In this document: positions 55,617 to 62,745 of the stretch, piece after piece | How positions within the stretch are numbered: position 1 is the first letter of the stretch | Layout of the letters: each line of letters opens with the position of its first letter | From: Desulfonema magnum | GTDB lineage: Bacteria > Desulfobacterota > Desulfobacteria > Desulfobacterales > 4be13 | DNA: 64,000 bases | Reading direction: 5' to 3' | NCBI RefSeq assembly: GCF_017377395.1 | Contig: NZ_CP061800.1 | Coordinates: 5,725,633-5,789,632, forward strand | The notes under the pieces: generated by a model | Told to the model about the DNA's origin: nothing | Databases searched by the model: none | Seen by the model: only the letters and a program-made list of their open reading frames with translations | Made by a program: the position numbers and the translations under genes

Positions 55617-57212
55617 ATGCTAATCACTGAAATACTGAGTCGGAACGCCAGAGTCTATGGCAATGATGTTGCGCTTGTGGAGAGAGACCCTGCCAGAAAT
55701 CTGCGCAGAGAAATTACTTGGAAAGAATTTGACACCCAAGCGAATCAGGTTGCCAATGCCCTTATTTCAAGGGGAATCCGGAAAGGGGACAAGGTAATCC
55801 ATCTGATGATGAACTGCCTTGAATGGCTTCCGATTTATTTCGGAATCCTTCGGACAGGCGCGTGGGCGGTCCCGCTGAACTTCAGATTTTCATCGGATGA
55901 TATCCGTGTTTCCGCCGAAATCTCAGAAGCAAAGGCCATGATATTCGGCGAAGAATTTATTGAAAGATTGGACCTGGTCAGAAGCATTTCAGATAAAACC
56001 GTTTCAACATACATCTTTGCAGGTCCCGAGGAAAAACGGCCGGATTATGCGGAATCATATCATGATTTCTCAGTATCCGCCGGTGTCGAAGAACCGGGCA
56101 TTGAATTGGATATTTCTGACAGTGCCGCGTTGTATTTCACATCAGGAACCACCGGCAGCCCCAAGGCCGTCCATCTGACCCATCGGAACCTTGAGTTTTC
56201 CTGCTATGTTGAAAACCGCCACCACAATCAGACACACGAAGACAATTTTCTGTGCATCCCTCCGCTGTATCACACGGGCGCGAAAATGCACTGGTTCGGC
56301 AGCTTTATCGTGGGAGCAAAAGCGGTCATTCTCAAGGGGACAAAACCCGAATATATCCTGGAAGCAGTTTCTGAAGAAAAGGCGACGATTGTATGGCTTC
56401 TGGTTCCCTGGGCGCATGATATCCTGATCGCTATGGAAAACAAAGATATCTGTCTTGATGATTATGAATTGGATCAGTGGCGCCTGATGCACATCGGCGC
56501 ACAGCCTGTCCCTCCCAGTCTCATCCGAAAATGGAAAAACGTCTTTCCTCATCATGAGTATGATACCAATTACGGGCTTACGGAATCCACTGGCCCGGGC
56601 TGCGTCCATCTGGGAATCGAAAACACGCACAAGATCGGGGCCATTGGTGTTCCCGGATTTGACTGGGAGTGCATGATTTTTGACCTCGAAAGCCTCGCTG
56701 AAAAGATACTGAAACCTGTGTCCCGGGAAGCAGTCGGAGAGCTGGGGACCAGGGGGCCGGGAGTGATGAAGGAATATTACAAGAATCCGGAGGCCACAGA
56801 AGCTGCTCTTCTCGATGGCTGGCTCCTGACTGGCGATATCGGTCGTATGGATGAGGACGGGTTCATATGGCTGGTGGATCGGAGAAAGGATATCATTATC
56901 ACAGGCGGCGAGAATATCTTTCCGGTTGAGATCGAGGATTTTCTTATGAATCATGAAAAGATTCAGGATGTGGGGGTCATTGGTGTGCCAGATGAACGGC
57001 TCGGAGAGATTGCCGCGGCTGTCATAAAGGTCAAACCGTCCCGGACGCTGACGGAAGAAGAGGTTATAACCTACTGTGAATCGTTTCCGAGATATAAAAA
57101 GCCGAGACGGATCATCTTTGATGATGTCCCGAGAAACCCCACTGGCAAGATCGAAAAAACAAAGCTGAGGAAAAAATACGGAGGAGGCGCGTCAGTGATT
57201 CTGAGAAGCTGA
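55617..57212 (+). CDS. AMP-binding acyl-CoA synthetase (fatty-acid:CoA ligase-like)
   Basis: A 531-residue member of the ANL superfamily. The P-loop-like motif is YFTSGTTGSPKAVHLTHRN, the A5 region YDTNYGLTESTGPG, and the A7-A8 region LTGDIGRMDEDGFIWLVDRRKD. The A10 lysine is in RNPTGKIEKTKLR. It activates a carboxylic acid as AMP ester and transfers it to CoA; which acid is not evident. Length and order fit medium/long-chain ligases. It stands alone; the thiolase at 41.3 kb is not linked. The ATG follows AGAGGAAA. Confidence 0.9.
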   Translation: MLITEILSRNARVYGNDVALVERDPARNLRREITWKEFDTQANQVANALISRGIRKGDKVIHLMMNCLEWLPIYFGILRTGAWAVPLNFRFSSDDIRVSAEISEAKAMIFGEEFIERLDLVRSISDKTVSTYIFAGPEEKRPDYAESYHDFSVSAGVEEPGIELDISDSAALYFTSGTTGSPKAVHLTHRNLEFSCYVENRHHNQTHEDNFLCIPPLYHTGAKMHWFGSFIVGAKAVILKGTKPEYILEAVSEEKATIVWLLVPWAHDILIAMENKDICLDDYELDQWRLMHIGAQPVPPSLIRKWKNVFPHHEYDTNYGLTESTGPGCVHLGIENTHKIGAIGVPGFDWECMIFDLESLAEKILKPVSREAVGELGTRGPGVMKEYYKNPEATEAALLDGWLLTGDIGRMDEDGFIWLVDRRKDIIITGGENIFPVEIEDFLMNHEKIQDVGVIGVPDERLGEIAAAVIKVKPSRTLTEEEVITYCESFPRYKKPRRIIFDDVPRNPTGKIEKTKLRKKYGGGASVILRS

Positions 57213-57267
57213 TATTAGAGTGCGGGGTTCTGGCCGTGATTTTTCTTTCTGGTTTTGTTATCAGCGA

Positions 57268-57460
57268 CATAAGTACCTGAGCAAAAATTTTTCCTGATTG
57301 TAACGGATTTAGGGGAGGGCCGACCAAGCCCTGTAAGGGCGGCATATTTGTAGTAGCTGGCCCCCGCCAAGTCCCGTAGGGGCGGCATGTTTGCCTGCCA
57401 TCACAATATGCCGCCCCTGCGGGGCTTTTTAGCGGCATCTTCTAAATCCGTTATAATCAG
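57268..57460. repeat. Family A end joined to a short family C element
   Basis: CATAAGTACCTGAGCAAAAATTTTT (family A left end, 57268-57292) abuts CTGATTGTAACGGATTTAGG (family C left end, 57294). Family C ends at 57460 with CTAAATCCGTTATAATCAG. The interior has GCCCTGTAAGGGCGGCATAT / ATATGCCGCCCCTGCGGGGC. The same A-C junction occurs at 31200. The rest of 57213-57561 has no gene. Confidence 0.65.
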
Positions 57461-57561
57461 TATATTGTAGGTTGGGTCAATTTTAAAATTTAACATAAAT
57501 TTTAAAAAATTAACTTAACCTACTTGAATTATGCCAGAAAAATTTTACAGCGGCAAAAGAT

Positions 57562-57867
57562 TTAACACGGCGAACCACAGATTGAAGTGACGTAGGATCG
57601 CTCTTTCTGTATCCATAAATCTTCAATTCTATAGTAGTGGCAGCGGAATCGCTGTACCATTTCCTGTTCGCCATTTGCGTTAGTCACCAAAAATGTTCCG
57701 ATACACTCTTCCGGTCCTGGGATGGAACTGCCAATATAACCGTTACTCCCCCCAGGCCCAACAACGACACCACAGCCAGGATTTGATAAACCACCTACGA
57801 GAGTTACCATTGCCTTTCTGTCAAGCTCCTTGCTATCTTCCAAATCTTTAATTACGATATTTGTCAT
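57562..57867 (-). CDS. Small protein with double-glycine leader (possible secreted peptide precursor)
   Basis: A 101-residue product from ATG 57867, which follows AAGGAG by ten bases; a longer frame upstream has no site. The first 27 residues (TNIVIKDLEDS, ELDRKAMVTLVGG) form a leader with a GG end, matched in the protein at 58472. The core after GG is 75 residues with five cysteines (NPGCGVV, EECIG, RCHYY, SICGSPC). Leaders of this shape with a GG processing site are seen in secreted peptides exported by C39-type ABC transporters. No such transporter or modifying enzyme is in the window. A sigma-54 promoter lies 73 bp upstream. Confidence 0.7.
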   Translation of the reverse strand: MTNIVIKDLEDSKELDRKAMVTLVGGLSNPGCGVVVGPGGSNGYIGSSIPGPEECIGTFLVTNANGEQEMVQRFRCHYYRIEDLWIQKERSYVTSICGSPC

Positions 57868-57939
57868 TTTTCGTTTTCTCCTTATTTTGCGGTTACATGA
57901 ACTCTTATCCTTATTTATTATTTCGTTATATATTTTTAT

Positions 57940-57957
57940 ATGCATTGTCCGTGCCAA
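57940..57957 (-). promoter_or_regulatory. Sigma-54 promoter (-24/-12) for the peptide gene at 57562
   Basis: On the minus strand, TTGGCACGGACAATGCAT has GG and GC with exactly ten bases between, the -24/-12 hallmark. The expected start is near 57930, giving a leader of about 63 bases. It differs from the second site (58761-58778) at only two of 18 positions. Confidence 0.75.
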
Positions 57958-58078
57958 CCTGTAATTATTTCCCAGTATATAATATATAATTATTTGTAAT
58001 TTATATTATTATTTTAAAAAAAAATTTTTCTTTCGCCTTTCTGCTCTGTTGTTAATGTTACATGATACCTGACATATT

Positions 58079-58282
58079 TTGAAAAATTGTTTGTTCTATA
58101 AAAACACATCGCTTTCAAGGGAGTGCAACTGCCGGTTATCAGATTCTGACTTCCGCAACTTCATGAGAGACGAAGAAGCACAGTCATCATACGTTTTTAC
58201 GTTGTGCGAGCTCAGAAAAATGACACGGGATTATACTGAGAAACAGTTCTATGTAAGCAAAGAAAAATTTTTGGAGGATTGA
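58079..58282 (+). CDS. Possible small cysteine-containing protein
   Basis: A 67-codon frame from a TTG at 58079 to TGA at 58280, reading NCLFYKNTSLSRECNCRLSD, then EEAQSSYVFTLCELRKMTRD. Composition looks protein-like, with four cysteines, but the start is a TTG without a clear ribosome site and I do not recognise a family. It lies between the two GG-leader genes on the opposite strand. It could be a small real gene or a remnant. Confidence 0.35.
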   Translation: MKNCLFYKNTSLSRECNCRLSDSDFRNFMRDEEAQSSYVFTLCELRKMTRDYTEKQFYVSKEKFLED

Positions 58283-58410
58283 AGGAAATACAGATGCTTT
58301 AGCAAAAGCATTTAAATAAAAATCAGTTTTACAAACATTGGTAAAGTAAAGCCAAGGAAAATAGACAGGAATTTTAACTGTGAGATTTCATACAAAGGAT
58401 ATCTGATTCA

Positions 58411-58441
58411 AGCAAAACAGGGGACTTTCGTCCCCTGTTTC
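58411..58441 (-). terminator. Strong hairpin terminator after the peptide gene at 58472
   Basis: AAACAGGGGAC TTTC GTCCCCTGTTT forms a perfect 11-bp stem with a four-base loop (58415-58440), 31 bp after the stop. On the minus strand it is followed by TGCTTG, so the T-run is short, but the stem itself ends in TTT. Confidence 0.6.
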
Positions 58442-58471
58442 TTCTGTTAAGTCGTCAAAAATCCGGCATTT

Positions 58472-58705
58472 CTACATACGGACAAGCGCCCCCTGTTTCT
58501 CTATATCCTCATTGCGGCTATCTATCGTAGTCACTTTGTAGCGAATCCTGTAAAATTTATGCAAATAGCCATCAGATCCTGTTTTTACACCCAGGTAGGT
58601 CTTTTTGAGCTTCTCTTTGTAAGTATAGCCGCCCATAATACCTGCCATCGCCTGTTTATCAAGCTCCCTGCTGCCTTCCAAGTCTTTGATTAAAATGTTT
58701 GTCAC
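58472..58705 (-). CDS. Small protein with double-glycine leader, second copy
   Basis: A 77-residue product from GTG 58705 (AAGGAG eight bases before). Its leader TNILIKDLEGSRELDKQAM is followed by AGIMGG, nearly the same as at 57867. The 51-residue core is different: YTYKEKLKKTYLGVKTGSDG, then FYRIRYKVTTIDSRNEDIE; it has no cysteine and is basic at its start. Both cores contain an (Y)YRI block (HYYRIEDLW / FYRIRYKVT), so they may share an ancestor. A sigma-54 promoter lies 56 bp upstream and a strong hairpin follows. Two leaders under one control suggest a small peptide family that is secreted under a nutrient or stress signal; this is inference. Confidence 0.7.
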   Translation of the reverse strand: MTNILIKDLEGSRELDKQAMAGIMGGYTYKEKLKKTYLGVKTGSDGYLHKFYRIRYKVTTIDSRNEDIEKQGALVRM

Positions 58706-58760
58706 CTTAGTTCTCCTTTTTAGTGTTCATTAAATCTGTTATTCTTTTATCTGTTTTTTA

Positions 58761-58778
58761 ATGCATTGTTCATGCCAA
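58761..58778 (-). promoter_or_regulatory. Sigma-54 promoter (-24/-12) for the peptide gene at 58472
   Basis: TTGGCATGAACAATGCAT on the minus strand, with GG-N10-GC; 16 of 18 bases match the promoter at 57940. The expected start is near 58751, about 46 bases before the GTG. Confidence 0.75.
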
Positions 58779-58944
58779 ATTTACAGAATTTTCGCATATA
58801 TCATTCTAACTATTTAAAATTGAAAGATATATTTTTTTAAATACTTTTTACTGAATATTTCAAAATATTTTCCATGTCATGAATGTTTTTTTTAACCCAA
58901 CATATTCAGCAGAAGGTGTTTATTTCATGCCAACAATATTTACA

Positions 58945-58993
58945 TGTGTAAAAAAATAAAACAGCCGGATTTTCTTAAAAACCCGGCTGTTAA
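58945..58993 (-). terminator. Rho-independent terminator of the MopE-like gene
   Basis: On the minus strand, AACAGCCGGG and CCGGCTGTT form a stem around a TTTTTAAGAAAAT loop, followed by TTATTTTTTT. It lies 32 bp after the stop of the lipoprotein gene. Confidence 0.8.
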
Positions 58994-59024
58994 TTTGAAC
59001 CAGAGAGCAATATTTTAATGCTCT

Positions 59025-61748
59025 TTATGGGATATATTCATACTCAAAATAAATTTCCCCCAGAAAGCCAACTCTGTTCATTGACAGTTCTATTCGCCAG
59101 GTTCCGGCATCTTCCGGTCCGAAATCTCCGGCCCCGGGAATGAACATCCCTCCATATCCGGGAATATCCTCGGAATTAAAGATGCTGTAAGACTGATACC
59201 ACTGAGTACTGAATCGTAAGCAGCTTGGATAATCCCCCCAATTAACAGTATAAGGACTATCAGAGAACATCGTCCCGTTTGGCTTATAACATCTCACGTT
59301 AAAACTTGAACCGTTTTCAATGTTATCAACACTTACAGAAACAGTCACTGCCTCGTCCAAATTGGTAAACTTATTTTTGACTCCGACCAGTTTTCCAGTT
59401 GTCTCATCTATACGCTCACCCGTGGTCATTTCCAAAATGGAAGGGGATGAATATCCTTCCTGATTACCAAAAAATTTCCACTTTTCATCTTCAAAAACGA
59501 AGGTCACATCTCCGGTAAACTCATGTTCTGTTTCTGCTCCGGCTTTTGAAACCCGGGTATAAGTGATGGTTCGGTTGACATTTGCCAGATGCTTTCCATC
59601 TTTATCTTCATAAGAAACCTGATTAATTTGATAGACGGTATTCTCATAACTGTAATACTCGAAATACCACGCTTTTGCCTCATACTGACAATCGTAATCT
59701 TCGCCGTTATTTAAGAAATCCTTTGATATTCTTTCCATAAACAGGGCAATATTGCCCTCGTTCATACTTGTTTCATTATCCAAAGCATAATCATAAACAG
59801 TATCATCTGTATCATCATCACAGTCAGTTCCGTTGCAATCCTGATCAATCCCGTCCCCGCATATTTCTTTCGCCCCGGGATGGATATTCGGGTCGCTGTC
59901 ATCACAATCGCCCTGGTTTTCTGTGTAACCGTCACCGTCCTTATCTTCGGGGGGACAGGTCAGGTCAGTTCCGTTGCAATCCTGATCAATGCCGTCCCCG
60001 CATATTTCCTCTGCCCCGGGATGGATATTCGGGTCATCGTCATCACAATCGCCCTGGGTTTCAGTGTAGCCGTCAGCGTCCTTGTCTTCGGGGGGACAGA
60101 TCAGGTCAGTTCCGTTGCAATCCTGATCAATCCCGTCCCCGCATATTTCTTTCGCCCCGGGATGGATATTCGGGTCATCGTCATCACAATCGCCCTGAGT
60201 TTCAGTGTAGCCGTCACCGTCCTTATCTTCGGGGGGACAGGTCAGGTCAGTTCCGTTGCAATCCTGGTCAATTCCGTCTCCGCATATTTCCTCCGCTCCC
60301 GGATGGACATTCGGGTCATCGTCATCACAATCGCCCTGAGTTTCAGTGTAGCCGTCACCGTCCTTATCTTCGGGGGGACAGGTCAGGTCAGTTCCGTTGC
60401 AATCCTGATCAATCCCGTCCCCGCATATTTCCTCTGCTCCGGGATAGATATTCGGGTCGCTGTCATCGCAGTCGCCATGAGCTTCTGTGTAGCCGTCACC
60501 GTCCTTATCTTCCTCGGGACAGGTCAGGTCAGTTCCGTTGCAATCCTGATCAATTCCGTCCCCGCATATTTCTTTCGCCCCGGGATGGATATTCGGATCA
60601 TCGTCATCACAATCGCCCTGAGTTTCAGTGTAGCCGTCACCGTCCTTATCTTCGGGGGGACAGGTCAGGTCAGTTCCGTTGCAATCCTGATCAATCCCGT
60701 CGCCGCAGATTTCTTTCGCCCCGGGATAGATATTCGGGTCGCTGTCATCGCAGTCGCCATGAGTTTCTGTGTAGCCGTCACCGTCCTTGTCTTCGGGGGG
60801 ACAGATCAGGTCAGTTCCGTTGCAATCCTGATCAATCCCGTCCCCGCATATTTCCTCTGCTCCGGGATGGATATTCGGGTCGCTGTCATCGCAGTCGCCA
60901 TGAGCTTCTGTGTAGCCGTCACCGTCCTTATCTTCCTCGGGACAGGTCAGGTCAGTTCCGTTGCAATCCTGATCAATTCCGTCCCCGCAAATTTCTTTCG
61001 CCCCGGGATGGATATTCGGATCATCGTCATCACAATCGCCCTGAGTTTCAGTGTAGCCGTCACCGTCCTTATCTTCGGGGGGACAGGTCAGGTCAGTTCC
61101 GTTGCAATCCTGATCAATCCCGTCTCCGCAGATTTCCTCCGCTCCCGGATGGACATTCGGGTCATCGTCATCACAGTCGCCCTGGTTTTCAGTGTAGCCG
61201 TCAGCATCCTTGTCTTCCTCGGGACAGATTAGATCGCTTCCGTTGCAATCCTGATCAATCCCGTCCCCGCAAATTTCCTCTGCTCCGAGATGGATATTCG
61301 GGTCATCGTCATCACAATCGCCCTGAGTTTCAGTGTAGCCGTCACCGTCCTTATCTTCGGGGGGACAGATCAGATCGCTTCCGTTGCAATCCTGATCAAT
61401 CCCGTCGCCGCAGATTTCTTTCGCCCCGGGATAGATATTCGGGTCGCTGTCGTCACAGTCGCCCTGAGTTTCAGTGTAGCCGTCATCGTCATCATCCACA
61501 TCTTTCGGATCCGTGTCACAGGACATATCATTTCCGTCGCAATCCTGATCAATGCCGTCGCCGCAAATTTCCTCTGCCCCGGGATAAATATCAGCGTCAT
61601 CATCATTGCAGTCATCCTGGATCTGGGTGTAACCATCACCATCCTTGTCTATATCATTCAGACCTGATTCCTCGCCATCACCGCCGCTACATCCGAACAA
61701 TGCAAAGATCATTGTCAGAAAAATAAATAATACCCTGATTTTTTTCAT
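59025..61748 (-). CDS. Lipoprotein with 13 MopE-type metal-binding repeats
   Basis: A 907-residue protein. The lipobox LFALFGCSGG (cysteine 20) marks it as a lipoprotein. Residues about 32-645 are 13 units of about 45 residues of the form DKDGDGYTETQGDCDDDDP, then NIHPGAEEICGDGIDQDCNG. Each has an acidic calcium-binding-like DxDGDGY loop and paired cysteines. The C-terminal 255 residues are unique (YSYENTVYQINQVSYEDKDG, DAGTWRIELSMNRVGF) and resemble a beta-rich domain. Units are nearly identical at DNA level (about 135 bp), so copy number is likely to vary. MopE-type repeats are named for copper binding in methanotrophs; here surface calcium binding is equally possible. The ATG follows AAAGGAGAG. 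Confidence 0.88.
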   Translation of the reverse strand: MKKIRVLFIFLTMIFALFGCSGGDGEESGLNDIDKDGDGYTQIQDDCNDDDADIYPGAEEICGDGIDQDCDGNDMSCDTDPKDVDDDDDGYTETQGDCDDSDPNIYPGAKEICGDGIDQDCNGSDLICPPEDKDGDGYTETQGDCDDDDPNIHLGAEEICGDGIDQDCNGSDLICPEEDKDADGYTENQGDCDDDDPNVHPGAEEICGDGIDQDCNGTDLTCPPEDKDGDGYTETQGDCDDDDPNIHPGAKEICGDGIDQDCNGTDLTCPEEDKDGDGYTEAHGDCDDSDPNIHPGAEEICGDGIDQDCNGTDLICPPEDKDGDGYTETHGDCDDSDPNIYPGAKEICGDGIDQDCNGTDLTCPPEDKDGDGYTETQGDCDDDDPNIHPGAKEICGDGIDQDCNGTDLTCPEEDKDGDGYTEAHGDCDDSDPNIYPGAEEICGDGIDQDCNGTDLTCPPEDKDGDGYTETQGDCDDDDPNVHPGAEEICGDGIDQDCNGTDLTCPPEDKDGDGYTETQGDCDDDDPNIHPGAKEICGDGIDQDCNGTDLICPPEDKDADGYTETQGDCDDDDPNIHPGAEEICGDGIDQDCNGTDLTCPPEDKDGDGYTENQGDCDDSDPNIHPGAKEICGDGIDQDCNGTDCDDDTDDTVYDYALDNETSMNEGNIALFMERISKDFLNNGEDYDCQYEAKAWYFEYYSYENTVYQINQVSYEDKDGKHLANVNRTITYTRVSKAGAETEHEFTGDVTFVFEDEKWKFFGNQEGYSSPSILEMTTGERIDETTGKLVGVKNKFTNLDEAVTVSVSVDNIENGSSFNVRCYKPNGTMFSDSPYTVNWGDYPSCLRFSTQWYQSYSIFNSEDIPGYGGMFIPGAGDFGPEDAGTWRIELSMNRVGFLGEIYFEYEYIP

Positions 61749-61793
61749 TTAGCAAAACTCTCCTTTTTTTAAAAAAATATTATAAGTGAACCT

Positions 61794-61941
61794 TAAGTAC
61801 CTGAGCAAAAGTTTTTTATATTTGCCCGGGAAGAAACCCGGCTTTTTTCCCGGAATGACCCGCCGCCCGTGAAGGAAAAAGGCGGGTTTCTCCGCAGTTC
61901 GCAGAAAAAAGATATATAAAAAATTTTTGCACAGGTACTTA
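61794..61941. repeat. Palindromic element, family A
   Basis: Ends TAAGTACCTGAGCAAAAG and GCACAGGTACTTA; interior GAAACCCGGCTTTTTTCC / AAAAAGGCGGGTTTC. It lies 46 bp upstream of the lipoprotein start. Confidence 0.7.
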
Positions 61942-62082
61942 TTTGCTAAAAAACGAGAAGAGTTTGTTCATAAAGTATCGGATTCGTCAATGGGGTGAAA
62001 GGAGTATTATGGGAGAGGAATATGCTATTTATAGGGAAGTTATCCAAGTAACAGCATTTTAACCATTCGAATAAAACTTGAC

Positions 62083-62283
62083 AGGTACGGCCATACAGGG
62101 TAAGCAGTGCGGTGGGTTGCGCTTCGCTCCACCCACCCTACGTTCCTACAGGTACGGCCATACAGGGTAAGCAGTGCGGTGGGTTGCGCTTCGCTCCACC
62201 CACCCTACGTTCCTACAGGTACGGCCATACAGGGTAAGCAGTGCGGTGGGTTGCGCTTCGCTCCACCCACCCTACGTTCCTAT
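62083..62283. repeat. Three tandem 67-bp units containing family D
   Basis: Units start with AGGTACGGCCATACAGGG at 62083, 62150 and 62217; each ends with GGTGGGTTGCGCTTCGCTCC and ACCCACCCTACGTTCCT. They look identical. The third is followed directly by the target duplication of the next element. Confidence 0.9.
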
Positions 62284-62287
62284 ATTC

Positions 62288-62593
62288 GGCATCCTTCATA
62301 TTTGCCCAAAAGTACTTTACACTTTTGGTGATTTGAAAAAAAGTCCATTTTTTTTCAATCTACAAATTTTGTAGCTAAATAAAAGTAATATTTACAAATA
62401 GATATTGTAAAATCTACAAATTTTGTAGTTTTTTACACACTTCAAACATGATTAGCTAAAATTAACTACAAAATTTGTAGTTTTTTTGTAATAGGTTGTT
62501 TATATTATAAAAATAATCAAAATTATCATGAATTAAAAAAAACATAAAAAATTCATTTTAGCTGAAAGTGTAAACTACTAAATGAAGGATGCC
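62288..62593. mobile_element. 306-bp miniature element with 8-bp target duplication
   Basis: Terminal inverted repeats begin GGCATCCTTCAT and end ATGAAGGATGCC, with similarity continuing for about 40 bp (AGTACTTTACACTTTT against its inverse). It is flanked by CTATATTC at 62280-62287 and 62594-62601. Inside, AT-rich DNA holds three 15-bp palindromes of CTACAAATTTTGTAG type at 62360, 62414 and 62466. It has no gene, so it is a non-autonomous element. Confidence 0.8.
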
Positions 62594-62649
62594 CTATATT
62601 CCGGGTATTTTGTTTTTGGGGAAATCCCTAAATTAATCCATGCAGATGG

Positions 62650-62712
62650 GACAATAAAAAAAATTCGTGAGATGTTCCCCCTTTTCGGGTATATTGAACA
62701 CCTCACGAATTC
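62650..62712 (-). terminator. Rho-independent terminator of the oxidoreductase gene
   Basis: On the minus strand the arms AATTCGTGAGGTGTTC and its inverse (one mismatch) form a 16-bp stem at 62661-62711, followed by TTTTTTTATTGTCC. It lies 35 bp after the stop at 62746. Confidence 0.8.
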
Positions 62713-62745
62713 CTATTTTCATCAACAAACTACCGCGGCTGAAAA

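Noticed and set aside
59768..61726. Stop-free frames of 652 and 450 codons opposite the MopE-like gene
   Set aside because: Shadows of the repeated coding sequence; arginine/serine-rich or hydrophobic repeats without ribosome site. The minus-strand frame has lipobox, domain pattern and terminator.
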